Source: Deltaproteobacteria bacterium HGW-Deltaproteobacteria-8 (GTDB lineage Bacteria; Desulfobacterota; Desulfovibrionia; Desulfovibrionales; Desulfovibrionaceae). Taken from it: a stretch of DNA of 64,000 bases. The first letter of the stretch is position 1, and each line of letters opens with the position of its first letter. Shown here one piece after another: positions 7,564 to 16,584 of the stretch. The translations under genes were made by a program, and so were the position numbers. A model generated the notes under the pieces. It was not told the DNA's origin, did not search any database, and worked only from the letters and a program-made list of their open reading frames with translations. Location of the stretch: the NCBI GenBank assembly GCA_002840405.1, contig PHAR01000004.1, positions 346,239 through 410,238 of the forward strand. The letters run 5' to 3'.

Positions 7564-8556
7564 ATGAAGATCGCAGTCGTCGGCGCCGGTGCCTGGGGCA
7601 CCACCCTGGCCGACATGCTGGCCCGCAAGGGCGTGGACACCACCCTCTGGGTGCGTGAGCCCGAGCTCTTGGCCGAGATGAAAGAAAAGGGCCGCAACAC
7701 CTGGTTCCTGCCCGACCAGCCCCTGTCCCCGGACCTGGCCCTGCACGCCAACCCGGCCCGGGCCTTTGCCGGGTGCAAAGTCTTTCTGCTGGTGGTTCCC
7801 AGCCAGTTTCTGCGCTCCACCCTGGTCAGCTTCCGCGACATCCTGCCCAAGAAGCCCATCGTGGTCTGCGCCAGCAAGGGCATCGAGAACGGCACCCTCG
7901 CCCCCATGTCCCAGGTGGTGGCCGAGGCCCTGGAGCCGCTTGGTCCCCGCTTCGCCGTGCTCTCCGGCCCCAGCTTCGCCAAGGAAGTGTCCATGGGGCT
8001 GCCCACCACCGTGAGCCTGGGCTGCGCGGACAAGAAGCTCGGCAAGGAATTGCAGGCCCTGTTCTCCACCGACTCCTTCCGGGTCTACACCAATGAGGAC
8101 TTCCTGGGTGTGGAACTGGGCGGGGCGCTCAAAAACGTCATGGCCATCGCCGCAGGCATCTCCGACGGCCTGGGCTTCGGGCACGACGCCCGCGCCGCGC
8201 TCATCACCCGCGGCCTGGCCGAGATGAGCCGCCTGGGCAAGGTCATGGGCGCCAAGCCCAAGACCTTCATGGGCCTGTCCGGCATGGGCGACCTGGTGCT
8301 GACCTGCACCGGGGACCTCTCGCGCAACCGCCAGGTGGGCATGAAGCTCGGCCAAGGCCGCAAGCTCAAAGACATCCTGGCCGAGACCAAGACCGTGGCC
8401 GAGGGCGTGCGCACCACCGAGTCCGTGCACTTCCTGGCCCGCAACCTGGGCGTGGAGCTGCCGCTCACCGAGCAGGTCTACCGCATCCTCTACGAGGACA
8501 AGGACCCGTCCCAGGCCGTGCGCGACCTGATGAGCCGGGAGTTGAAGGGGGAGTAG
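7564..8556 (+). CDS. gpsA: Glycerol-3-phosphate dehydrogenase [NAD(P)+]
   Basis: 330 residues, full length. It reduces dihydroxyacetone phosphate to sn-glycerol-3-phosphate for phospholipid synthesis in the cytoplasm. The N-terminal Rossmann motif GAGAWGTTLA (~7-16) binds NAD(P)H. VVPSQFLR and CASKGIENGT are typical of GpsA, and the catalytic lysine lies in VELGGALKNVMAIAAG (~190-205). The C-terminal helical domain has GLSGMGDLVLTCTGDLSRNR, a strong family signature. The start has GGAGCAACTGA as ribosome site. It stands alone on the plus strand, with its own candidate promoter upstream and a terminator just behind. Confidence 0.97.
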   Translation: MKIAVVGAGAWGTTLADMLARKGVDTTLWVREPELLAEMKEKGRNTWFLPDQPLSPDLALHANPARAFAGCKVFLLVVPSQFLRSTLVSFRDILPKKPIVVCASKGIENGTLAPMSQVVAEALEPLGPRFAVLSGPSFAKEVSMGLPTTVSLGCADKKLGKELQALFSTDSFRVYTNEDFLGVELGGALKNVMAIAAGISDGLGFGHDARAALITRGLAEMSRLGKVMGAKPKTFMGLSGMGDLVLTCTGDLSRNRQVGMKLGQGRKLKDILAETKTVAEGVRTTESVHFLARNLGVELPLTEQVYRILYEDKDPSQAVRDLMSRELKGE

Positions 8557-8577
8557 TCCTCCGCAACGCTGCAGCCT

Positions 8578-8612
8578 TTCAAGCGGCCCGCCTCGGCGGG
8601 CCGCTTTCTTTT
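8578..8612 (+). terminator. Intrinsic terminator of gpsA
   Basis: AAGCGGCCCGC and GCGGGCCGCTT form an 11-bp perfect stem with a 4-base loop, followed by TCTTTT. Confidence 0.88.
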
Positions 8613-8766
8613 GGGGCAGGCGGCGCCCAGCCCCCCCTCCATACCGCTTCCCCCTTCCCATCCCGGCCACGCTCACGTACAGTATCACCAGAATTTGTTT
8701 CGCGATTTTGGGCGATAATGGACAGCACGCGGCTGGCCTTGTGCAGACACAACAGGAATGGCTCCA

Positions 8767-10722
8767 ATGAACGCAAACGTCGACTCGACTGCCATGAATC
8801 GCCACCTGAAGGCAATGCGCGCGCTTGGAATCGCCCTCACGCTGCTGCTCGCATGCGGGGCGTTTTCCCCGCTTTACGCCGCCTGGGCGCGAGATACCAG
8901 CCAGCCCATGCCCGAGCTCTTCAAGGCCATCGACAAAGGGGACCTTGACCGCGCACGGGCCGCCATTGATGGCGGCGGCGACGTGAACGGCGTGTACGAC
9001 CGGGACACCATGCTCTGTTGGGCCCTGCGCAACAAGAACCAGGAGATCACCAAGCTGCTGCTCCAGTCGCCCCGGCTGGACGTCAACAAGCGCGGCGTCT
9101 TGTACGACTCCTTCGGTGAGTGGGAACGCACACCGCTGATTTTGGCCTCGCACATGGGCCAGGCAGACACCGTGGCCCTGATGCTGCAGCGCGGCGCCAA
9201 AGTGAACGCGCGCGACCGGACGGACAGCACACCCGAGCCGCGCGGAAATACCGCGCTCATCAAGGCCGCGCAACGAGATCATACGGAAGTCATCCGGGTG
9301 CTCGTCACCCAGGGCAAAGGCATCACCGTCGATGCGCAGACCAAGGACGGCCAGACCCCGCTCTCCCTGGTCGTTGAGGCGGAGGATCTGGAGGCGGTGA
9401 AGCTCCTGCACCGCCACGGCGCGAGGATCAACCACCAGAACAACACAGGTGCCTCCATGCTCCTGGGCACGGTGCTGCACAAGAAGTTCGAGGTGCTGGA
9501 GTATCTCCTCGCCAATGGCGCGGACATCAACATGTCGGACAATAACGGCCAGTCGCCGCTGATGCAGGCCGTCCCTTACGGCAGCAATAAACCGAAGGAG
9601 ACCTACAAATGGGTGGAGAAGTTCCTCACCCACAAGCCCAAGCTGGACTTTGAGCAGCTCAAGGGCGACGGCGGCTTTTCCGCCATGCACCTGGCCGCGC
9701 GCTTCGGGCTTGTGGACATCGGCAAGCTCCTGCTGGACAGCGGCGCCACCCTTGACATCAAGAGCCTGCTCACCGGCGGCACGCCGCTGCACACCGCTGC
9801 CAGCGCCAACCAGATCGACTTCGCCAAGATGCTCATCAAGCGCAAGGCCAACCTGGAGATCGTCGACAAGTTCGGCTCCACCCCGCTCCTGACCGCCGCC
9901 TTGCGCATGGACCCGGACATGGTGGAGGTGCTGGTGGACGCAGGCGCCGCAGTCAACGTCAAAGCAACCGTGAACCCTCTTGTGACGCCCATGGTCTTTG
10001 CCGCCGGCAATCCCAATCCTCTTGAGCACAGAAAGAACGTCGCCATCATCAAGTACCTGCTGAGCCACAAGGGCGACATCAACTTCCCGTCCTCCAACGG
10101 CACCACCCCGCTCATTGCCGCTGCCCGGAAGCCAGACCATTCCGACGGCTACGACCGGGCGTCCCTGCTCATCGACAAGGGCGCCAAGCTCGACCAGACC
10201 AACGACAAGGGCGAGACCGCGCTCATGCTGGCGGCGGGCGCAGGCAACGAAAAGCTCGTCAAGCTGCTCATCGAGAAGGGCGCGGACGTGAACAAGAAGA
10301 ACGGCGCGGGCGAAACGGTGATGAGCTACGCCAAGCGCTCCGGCAACAAGGACAACACCGCGCTCCTGGAGTCCAAGGGCGTCAAGACGGAAGCCCCCAT
10401 CGTCCGCAAGAGCGTCCTCGTCCCCGCCCTGGTCGGAACCTGGAAGGGCTTCCACGACGGGCTGCCCCAGGCCCTGTACACCGTTGTCCTGAACAAGAAT
10501 GGCACCTTTGACTTCAATTCACGGCTCACGCCCGAAGCCCTGAAGCATATCCCCAAAGGCTCCATGAATCCGGTCATCGCCGCGCAGAAGGGAACCTACA
10601 CGTTGAACGATGACGTCATGATCTGGGACATTGTGGGCGCTGCGCCGCACTCCATGCACTGGAAGCTGGAAAAGGGCATGCTGATCCTCGACGACAAGAT
10701 CCGGCTGAAGAAGGGCAAGTAG
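8767..10722 (+). CDS. Exported ankyrin-repeat protein with C-terminal beta domain
   Basis: 651 residues from ATG 8767, chosen because AGGA lies nine bases before it; ATG 8758 is the alternative. A signal peptide (ALGIALTLLLACGAFSPLYA) suggests export. About ten or more ankyrin repeats follow from ~45 to ~540, for example TPLILASHMGQADTVALMLQ, ALIKAAQRDHTEVIRVLV and TALMLAAGAGNEKLVKLLIE. After a short linker the last ~100 residues (LVGTWKGFHDGLPQALYTVV, then GTYTLNDDVMIWDIV) look like a small lipocalin-type or META-like beta domain; that label is inference. Ankyrin stacks bind proteins; the partner is unknown. The gene is monocistronic. Confidence 0.85.
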   Translation: MNANVDSTAMNRHLKAMRALGIALTLLLACGAFSPLYAAWARDTSQPMPELFKAIDKGDLDRARAAIDGGGDVNGVYDRDTMLCWALRNKNQEITKLLLQSPRLDVNKRGVLYDSFGEWERTPLILASHMGQADTVALMLQRGAKVNARDRTDSTPEPRGNTALIKAAQRDHTEVIRVLVTQGKGITVDAQTKDGQTPLSLVVEAEDLEAVKLLHRHGARINHQNNTGASMLLGTVLHKKFEVLEYLLANGADINMSDNNGQSPLMQAVPYGSNKPKETYKWVEKFLTHKPKLDFEQLKGDGGFSAMHLAARFGLVDIGKLLLDSGATLDIKSLLTGGTPLHTAASANQIDFAKMLIKRKANLEIVDKFGSTPLLTAALRMDPDMVEVLVDAGAAVNVKATVNPLVTPMVFAAGNPNPLEHRKNVAIIKYLLSHKGDINFPSSNGTTPLIAAARKPDHSDGYDRASLLIDKGAKLDQTNDKGETALMLAAGAGNEKLVKLLIEKGADVNKKNGAGETVMSYAKRSGNKDNTALLESKGVKTEAPIVRKSVLVPALVGTWKGFHDGLPQALYTVVLNKNGTFDFNSRLTPEALKHIPKGSMNPVIAAQKGTYTLNDDVMIWDIVGAAPHSMHWKLEKGMLILDDKIRLKKGK

Positions 10723-10800
10723 CCCTCGCGGGGGCCGACAACGAGACGTCACCCGGCGGGCGGGGAGCAGTTGCGGCGCGCATGCTGCTCGGGCCAGCCA

Positions 10801-10828
10801 AAAGAAAAGCCCCCGGCGAAGGGGGCTG
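10801..10828 (-). terminator. Intrinsic terminator of the charged lipoprotein gene
   Basis: Read on the minus strand, AGCCCCC and GGGGGCT pair around a 6-base loop and are followed by TTTCTTTT. The A-rich side on the plus strand makes it a minus-strand terminator; it may also slow plus-strand readthrough from the ankyrin gene. Confidence 0.75.
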
Positions 10829-10844
10829 GATGAGCTGAAACCGT

Positions 10845-11576
10845 CTACCTTCGGTACCCGCTGCGGTGGCGGCCGTCGCTGTCGTCGTCGCCCTTGCTGT
10901 CCGCACCTTGCGCGTCGTCCTTCTTGGCCTCGTCTTTCTTGACCTCTTCCTTCTTGGCCTCGTCCTTCTTGCGATCGTATCTCTTGCGTTCGTATTTGTT
11001 GGGCGCAGCTTTCTGCTGCTCAGCTTTCTTTATGTCCTCGCCCTGGCGCTCATCTCTTTTCGCGTTTTCGCCGCTGTGCTCTTCTTGCTTGACGTCTTCT
11101 CTCTTGTGGTCAGGCCTCATGCTTGCGCCCTTGGCGCGCTCTTCGCGCTCGCGCATTTCCTTGGCCTGGCGCATCTTGGCCTCATTGCCTTCATGCACTT
11201 TCTTCTCGCGTTCGCTCCTGAGACGCTCTTCGCGCATCTGCTGTTCGCTCTTGGAGGCCTTGTCCAGGCGCTCCTTCCACGCATGCTCTTCGCGCTCGCG
11301 TTCTTGCTTCATGCGTTCATGCTGCTCCCGTTCTCTGCGCATTTGCGCCGCGCTCATGCGCTCTCTCTTCATGCGTTCTTGCCACGCAAGCTCTTCACGC
11401 TCGTGCTCGTCCCTCATGCGTTCGTAGCGCTCGCGCTCCTCTCTTCTGGCTTCTTCGCGCAGACGCTCTTCCCGCCGGTACCGCTCACTATTATAGTCAG
11501 AATGGTCGACTGGGGCCGGAGGAATGCAAGCTGACAGAGAAAAGCCTAGGGCCAGGAGCAACACAATCTTTCGCAT
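10845..11576 (-). CDS. Highly charged coiled-coil lipoprotein
   Basis: 243 residues. The signal sequence MRKIVLLLALGFSLSACIPP has a lipobox (LSAC, Cys 17), so it is lipid-anchored in the envelope. Everything after is extremely rich in Glu, Arg, Lys and Asp with almost no hydrophobics. It starts with Arg/Glu heptad-like repeats (REERLREEARREERERYERM, then REREQHERMKQERER) and ends in Lys/Asp blocks (KKDEAKKEEVKKDEAKKDD). It should form a long single helix or coiled coil spanning the periplasm. No catalytic family is recognisable. A periplasmic spacer or peptidoglycan-associated stalk role would be a guess. Confidence 0.7.
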   Translation of the reverse strand: MRKIVLLLALGFSLSACIPPAPVDHSDYNSERYRREERLREEARREERERYERMRDEHEREELAWQERMKRERMSAAQMRREREQHERMKQEREREEHAWKERLDKASKSEQQMREERLRSEREKKVHEGNEAKMRQAKEMREREERAKGASMRPDHKREDVKQEEHSGENAKRDERQGEDIKKAEQQKAAPNKYERKRYDRKKDEAKKEEVKKDEAKKDDAQGADSKGDDDSDGRHRSGYRR

Positions 11577-11866
11577 GCAATCCCCAATGGTTGTAGATAG
11601 TTCAAGGTCATTACCCGTTCACCCAAGCCAAGGCGTGTCGGATTTCAACATTGCCGAGCGCATGCAATCAGCTCATCACCGACAGCAGTTCGCCTCGAAT
11701 ATCTAAAAAATAGTGTTATGGCAACGAGATACTGAATTCACCGACACTTGAGGGGGATGACTTCAAGCCCAGTCGCGGAGCGCGGACCATTGTTTCGTCC
11801 CGACTCGCATTACTGCGATGGACAGTCCCCACCGTTTCGGTGGGCTTGGCGGCTCATGGAGCCCGG

Positions 11867-13405
11867 CTATTTTCCGAGGCAGAACTTTGAGAAGATGTCT
11901 TCCAGCACCCCGTCCGGCGTGATCTCGCCGGTGAGTTCCGAGAGCAGGCGGCAGGCCGCCTCCAGGCGCACGCCCAGGATGTCGTAGGGCATCCCGGCCT
12001 CGGCGTCGTCGGCCAGGGCGACCAGTTCGGCCCGGGCCTGGCGCAGCACCGCAGCCTGGCGCGCGTTGGGCGCGACCTCGTCCACGCCCGGCTCGGCGCA
12101 GGTGCCCAGCAACCGTTCGCGCAAGCGCGCGCACAGCTCCTCCAGCCCCTCGCCGGTCTTGGCCGACACCGCCACGCACTCCAGCCCCAGGCCGCGGGCA
12201 ACGCCGAGCGCCTCGGCGGAAAGTTCTCGGCTGGCGGCGAGGTCGGACTTGTTCAGCAGCACCAGGGTGCGCGTGGGCGGAAGCCCCTCAAGGGCCATGC
12301 GGTCGACGAGGTGCAGGGGCGCTGAGGCGTCGAGCACGTAGAGCACGGCCTCGGCCCGGCCCATGAATTCGCGGCTCAGGTCCTGGCCTTCTCTTTCCAC
12401 CGGGTCGAGTGATTGGACTGAATCGAGAGGTTCTGGCGAATCGGGCGTTTTCGCCCTGGCAAGGCCTTCCACCGGGGGCGCGGCCATGAGCCCCAAGTCC
12501 CCGGCAGGGCCGCGCAAGCCAGCCGTGTCCACCAGGCGCACCAGCAGGCCCGAGAGGTCCAGCTGCTCCTCCAGATAGTCGCGCGTGGTGCCCGGCGTGG
12601 CGGACACGAGCGCCCGCCTGCGGCCCACAAGCGCGTTCATAAGACTCGACTTGCCCGCGTTGACCCGGCCCGCCAGCACGGCCAGCACGCCCTCGCGCCA
12701 GGCCCGCGCCCGCTCCACCCCGGCCAGCAGGCGCTCCACGCCTGCCGCCGCAGCCAGGGCCTCCTGGCGCAACTGCGGCAAGGGCAGGCACTCCACATCC
12801 TCGTCCGGGAAATCCACGGCCAGGCAGAGGCGCGCGCGCAGGGACTCCAACGCCTTGCGCAGGGCGGCTATGCGCTGCGAGAGCGCGCCGGAGAGCTTCA
12901 TCTGGGCAAGATGCAGGGCCGCGCGGGTGGGCGCGGCGATCATCTCGGCCACGGCCTCGGCCTGGGTCAGGTCGAGCCTGCCGTTCAGGAAGGCGCGCAG
13001 GGTGAACTCGCCGGGGGTGGCCAGCCGCGCGCCACGCGTGAGCAGCTCCTCCAGCACGGCACGCAGCACGGCCGGGCCGCCGTGGCAGAAAAGCTCCACC
13101 ACGTCCTCCCCGGTGAAGGAGCCGGGGCCAGGCATGAAGGCGACGAGCACCTCGTCCAGTACGCGGCCTGCGGCGTCCACAAGGCTGCCGTGGTGCAGGC
13201 GGCGGGGCTTGAGGCCGACGAAGCCGGGGTGCGGGGAGCGGAACAGGGCCTGGGCCAGGGCCGGGGCCTCTGGCCCGCTCAGGCGCACGATGCCCACCGC
13301 GCCGGGGCCTGCGGCCGTGGCGATGGCGACGATGGTGCCGAAGACAGTGCCAGGGGCGGTGTCGGGCGTAGTGCCAGGGGCGATGTCCGAGGCGTTGATG
13401 CTCAC
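11867..13405 (-). CDS. mnmE: tRNA uridine-5-carboxymethylaminomethyl modification GTPase
   Basis: 512 residues from GTG 13405, chosen because GGAGG lies five bases upstream; the ORF track starts at an earlier TTG inside that site. With MnmG it modifies wobble U34 of tRNAs. Domain order: N-terminal folate-binding domain (TIVAIATAAGPGAVGIVRLSG), helical domain, then the G domain with P-loop GRVNAGKSSLMNAL, TTRD, DTAGL, NKSD and SAKTGEGL. It ends in the family C-terminal CxGK motif as CLGK. Odd feature: ~35 extra residues (GDLGLMAAPPVEG..SPEPLDSVQSLDP) lie between DTAGL and VEREG, in switch II. It is the last gene of the rpmH-rnpA-yidD-yidC-khpB-mnmE series. Confidence 0.96.
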   Translation of the reverse strand: MSINASDIAPGTTPDTAPGTVFGTIVAIATAAGPGAVGIVRLSGPEAPALAQALFRSPHPGFVGLKPRRLHHGSLVDAAGRVLDEVLVAFMPGPGSFTGEDVVELFCHGGPAVLRAVLEELLTRGARLATPGEFTLRAFLNGRLDLTQAEAVAEMIAAPTRAALHLAQMKLSGALSQRIAALRKALESLRARLCLAVDFPDEDVECLPLPQLRQEALAAAAGVERLLAGVERARAWREGVLAVLAGRVNAGKSSLMNALVGRRRALVSATPGTTRDYLEEQLDLSGLLVRLVDTAGLRGPAGDLGLMAAPPVEGLARAKTPDSPEPLDSVQSLDPVEREGQDLSREFMGRAEAVLYVLDASAPLHLVDRMALEGLPPTRTLVLLNKSDLAASRELSAEALGVARGLGLECVAVSAKTGEGLEELCARLRERLLGTCAEPGVDEVAPNARQAAVLRQARAELVALADDAEAGMPYDILGVRLEAACRLLSELTGEITPDGVLEDIFSKFCLGK

Positions 13406-13487
13406 GCGGGCCTCCAAAGAGAACGCCGGGGCGGGAACGCAATAAACGTCCCCTGCCCCGGCGGCGGTGTCGGGTCTCTGGCCGGGG

Positions 13488-14921
13488 CTATTCCGCGGCG
13501 GGTTCGCTCAGGTCCTTGTAGACCTGGTCCAGCTTGTCCTGGCCCAGCTGTTCAGGCTGGCCCAGCTGGTCGTTGTTGTCCACGGGCGCGTCCTCAAGGT
13601 ACTCGCCGTCCTTGCCCTTGCGCTTGGTCATGATGAGCACGCGCTTCATGGAGCCCTCGCCCTTGCTGCGGGTAAAGACGTGCTCGTCCTCCTGCAGGGT
13701 CAGGTGCACCACGCGGCGGTGGTACGAACTCATGGGCCGGGTGCTCTGGGTGCGGCCGGTGCTCATGGCCTTGTCCGCCAGGTGCCGGGCGATCTGGCGC
13801 AGCCGCTCATCCTGGTTCTCGCGGTAGTCCCCGGCGTCGATCTGCACGCGCACGGAGGCGTCCATGCGTTTGCTGACCAGCCGGTTCACCAAGTACTGGA
13901 TGCTGGCCAGGGTCTGGCCCTCGCGGCCGATGAGCAGGCCGGAATTCTCGGGGTCCTCGATGCGAATGCTGACGCGGTCGCTCTGCAGGGTCACGGTGAC
14001 CTGGGCGTTCTCCACCAGGGGCAGGATCAGCTTCCGGGTCACCTCAAGGGCAACCTGCTCAAGCAGCACCTGGTCCAGATGGCCGATGCCCTGGGGCGCG
14101 CCGTTCTCATCCTCGGAACCGAAGTCACCGGGCTGGGCGTCGCGGCGCGGGGGCCGGGTGTCGCCGGAGTCGCGGCGGGGGCGGTCGTTGTCACGGTCGC
14201 GGCCACGGCCGCGGCCACGGCCGGAGTCGGAGCGGCTTTCGCCGGAACGGTTGGGGGCACGGCCGGAATCGCGGCCGGAATCGCGGCCGGGGTCGCGATT
14301 GCCGTCGCGGTCGGGCGGCAGGGGGCGCACCTCGGGGATGCGGTTGCCGTTGGGTTCTGGCCGGTCCTCGGGCGGGCGGTTGCCGTCGCGCTCAGGCTGG
14401 CGGTCGCCGCGCTCGGGCTGACCGGGCTGGCGGTCGGGCTGACGTTCGCCACGCTCGGGCTGGCCGGGCTGGCGTTCGCCACGGCCACGGCCACGGCCAC
14501 GGCGGCCGCGTTCGCTGCGGCGGGCCTCCTGGCCTTCGCCTGCCTCGCCCTGCGTGGCAGACTGGCCCGGCTGGGCGGCCTCGGCCTGCGCCTGCGCAGG
14601 CTTGGCTTCCGGCTCGCGGCGCGGACGTTCTTCCTGACGCGGACGTTCTTCCTGACGCGGCCTGTCCTCGCGGCGGGGCTTTTCAGCCTGGCGCGCGGGC
14701 TTGGCCTCTGCTGCGGGCTGGTCTTCCACCAGGGACTTCAGGCTGCCGCGCGGCTTGGCGCGCACGGTGGCCTTCTTGACGCCCACCAGGCCGAAGATGC
14801 CCGAGGAGCCGCCGGAGAGAATCTCGATCTCCAGCTTGTCGCGTTTCAGATCATAATGCTTGCATGCGGCCTCAATGGCCTCGTCCAGGTTCTTACCCTG
14901 GAATTCTTTGGCGTCGCTCAC
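13488..14921 (-). CDS. khpB: RNA-binding protein KhpB/Jag with long disordered linker
   Basis: 477 residues, about twice the usual KhpB length. Residues 1-50 are the Jag N-terminal domain (KEFQGKNLDEAIEAACKHY). Residues ~75-265 are a low-complexity linker of Arg, Gly, Pro, Glu, Gln and Asp (RGRGRGRGERQPGQPERGE, then SGRGRGRGRDRDNDRPRR). Then come the KH domain (SIRIEDPENSGLLIGREGQTLASIQYLVNRL, GxxG as GREG) and the R3H domain (STRPMSSYHRRVVHLTLQ). KhpB proteins bind many RNAs and affect division and envelope synthesis. The gene follows yidC, the conserved order. The RG-rich linker would add RNA affinity and could favour phase separation; that is inference. Confidence 0.92.
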   Translation of the reverse strand: MSDAKEFQGKNLDEAIEAACKHYDLKRDKLEIEILSGGSSGIFGLVGVKKATVRAKPRGSLKSLVEDQPAAEAKPARQAEKPRREDRPRQEERPRQEERPRREPEAKPAQAQAEAAQPGQSATQGEAGEGQEARRSERGRRGRGRGRGERQPGQPERGERQPDRQPGQPERGDRQPERDGNRPPEDRPEPNGNRIPEVRPLPPDRDGNRDPGRDSGRDSGRAPNRSGESRSDSGRGRGRGRDRDNDRPRRDSGDTRPPRRDAQPGDFGSEDENGAPQGIGHLDQVLLEQVALEVTRKLILPLVENAQVTVTLQSDRVSIRIEDPENSGLLIGREGQTLASIQYLVNRLVSKRMDASVRVQIDAGDYRENQDERLRQIARHLADKAMSTGRTQSTRPMSSYHRRVVHLTLQEDEHVFTRSKGEGSMKRVLIMTKRKGKDGEYLEDAPVDNNDQLGQPEQLGQDKLDQVYKDLSEPAAE

Positions 14922-14957
14922 AATTGTCCTCCCAGCAGGTCGTTCTTGGCCGCCATG

Positions 14958-16580
14958 TTAGGCCTTCCGCATCATCCACCACTGCTGGCCGATGGAGAGG
15001 ACGTTGTTCACCAGCCAGTAGACGACCAGGCCAGCCGGGAAGTTCAGGAACATGAAGGTGAAGACCACTGGCATGAGCAGCATGATCTTGGCCTGCATGT
15101 TGTCGCCTCCGGTGGGCGTCATCTTCTGCTGGACAAACATGGTGGCCCCCATGATCAGGGGGGTGACATAGTAGGGGTCCTTCACCGACAGGTCAGCAAG
15201 CCAGACAAGGTCCGTGAACGGCACGTGGCTGATGAACGCAGCGTGCCGGAGCTCGATGGAGCCGAGCAGGGCCTTGTACAGACCGAAAAACACGGGAATC
15301 TGCACGACCATGGGCAGGCAGCCGCCGGCCGGATTCACCTTGTAGGTCTTGTAGAGGGCCATGACTTCCTGGTTCAGGCGCTCCTTGTCGTCGGCATACT
15401 TCTCGCGCAGCTTGGTCAGCATGGGCTGCAGCCGCTTCATCTGGTCCATGGACTTGTAGCTCTTCTGCGACAGGGGCCAGAAGATGAGCTTGATGAGCAC
15501 GGTCAAGAGGACGATGGCCACGCCGTAGTTGTGCACGTACTTGTAGAACCAGTTGAGCAGCTTGAGGAGCGGCACGGCGATGATGTGGAACCAGCCGAAG
15601 TCAACGGCATCGGCCAGCTTGTTCGGCATGTCGGCCAGGATGGCGCGGTCCGCCGGGCCCATGTAGTACGAACACTTGAGGGTCTGGGTCTGGCCGGGGG
15701 CGATGTTGGCCTCCTGGGCCACGGCCATGTTGAAGACCTCGGACTTGTACAGGCCGCTCAGCTCGGCGTTGCCAGGACCAGGCAGGATGGCGAAGAGGAA
15801 ATAGTTGCTCTCAATGGCGCCCCAGTTGACCGCGCCCTTGTCCTTGGAGTTGATGCCCTTCTTCTCCAGATCGCTCAGGCTGGTCACTTCCTCGAACCCG
15901 ACCTTGGCCGCGCCGTAAGCGATGCGCGTGGGATTGTACTTGTCGTCGCCGCTGGCCGAGAGGGTCTCGGAGGCGGCGGTGAAGGCGACGTACCCGGTGA
16001 CCGCGGCCTTGCCGGGGTTGGTCACCAGCAGTTCCTCAGTGATCAGGTAGGAGTCGGCGCTCAGGGTCAGGCGGCGCTCCAGGCGCAGTCCGCCGACCTC
16101 GCCGGTGAAGGTCAGGGTCTTCTTCTGCCCGGCCGCAAGCTCCGTATCCTGCCCGTCGGAGACCCAGTTGGGGCTGTTCCAGGTGTGGATCTCCTGGCCG
16201 GTGGGCCGCAGCACCACGCCCAGGGCGGAGCGGTCGCGGGCCTTGTCGCCGATCATGTCGATGGCCGGGGACTGGGGGTCGATGGTCTGGTGGTACTTGA
16301 GGAGGTCGAAGCGCTCAAGCACGCCGCCCTGGCTGCTGAAGCGGGCGAGGAACAGCGGGGTCTTGATGGAAATTTTGCGCGCCTTGCTGGCGGGCGGGAT
16401 GGCCTCGGCGGCCTCGGCGGCCTTGGTCTGGGCGCTGGCGCCGGGCTCAAGATTGGCGGCGGGCTGGCCCTGGGCGGCGGGCGGAGCCACGGGCTGCTCC
16501 ACAGGCGGGAAGAGGTAGCTCCAGCCGAAGAGCACGATGAGCGAAAGGGAAAGGGCAACGATCAGGCGTTTGGTATCCAT
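14958..16580 (-). CDS. yidC: Membrane protein insertase YidC
   Basis: 540 residues from ATG 16580; the track extends 20 codons upstream without homology. It is the Gram-negative type: an N-terminal membrane anchor (RLIVALSLSLIVLFGWSYLF), a large periplasmic beta domain (~55-330) and the conserved C-terminal insertase core of five transmembrane segments (FHIIAVPLLKLLNWFYKYVHNYGVAIVLLT, then GGCLPMVVQIPVFFGLYKAL and NFPAGLVVYWLVNNVLSIGQQ). It inserts inner-membrane proteins alone or with SecYEG. A Pro/Ala-rich segment links the anchor to the periplasmic domain. It lies four bases after yidD and before khpB in the canonical order. Confidence 0.97.
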   Translation of the reverse strand: MDTKRLIVALSLSLIVLFGWSYLFPPVEQPVAPPAAQGQPAANLEPGASAQTKAAEAAEAIPPASKARKISIKTPLFLARFSSQGGVLERFDLLKYHQTIDPQSPAIDMIGDKARDRSALGVVLRPTGQEIHTWNSPNWVSDGQDTELAAGQKKTLTFTGEVGGLRLERRLTLSADSYLITEELLVTNPGKAAVTGYVAFTAASETLSASGDDKYNPTRIAYGAAKVGFEEVTSLSDLEKKGINSKDKGAVNWGAIESNYFLFAILPGPGNAELSGLYKSEVFNMAVAQEANIAPGQTQTLKCSYYMGPADRAILADMPNKLADAVDFGWFHIIAVPLLKLLNWFYKYVHNYGVAIVLLTVLIKLIFWPLSQKSYKSMDQMKRLQPMLTKLREKYADDKERLNQEVMALYKTYKVNPAGGCLPMVVQIPVFFGLYKALLGSIELRHAAFISHVPFTDLVWLADLSVKDPYYVTPLIMGATMFVQQKMTPTGGDNMQAKIMLLMPVVFTFMFLNFPAGLVVYWLVNNVLSIGQQWWMMRKA

Positions 16581-16584
16581 GGTG

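Noticed and set aside
7354-10455. 1033-codon minus-strand frame
   Set aside because: Antisense to gpsA and the ankyrin gene, both with strong family motifs; the translated product is Gly/Ala/His/Gln-rich without family features.
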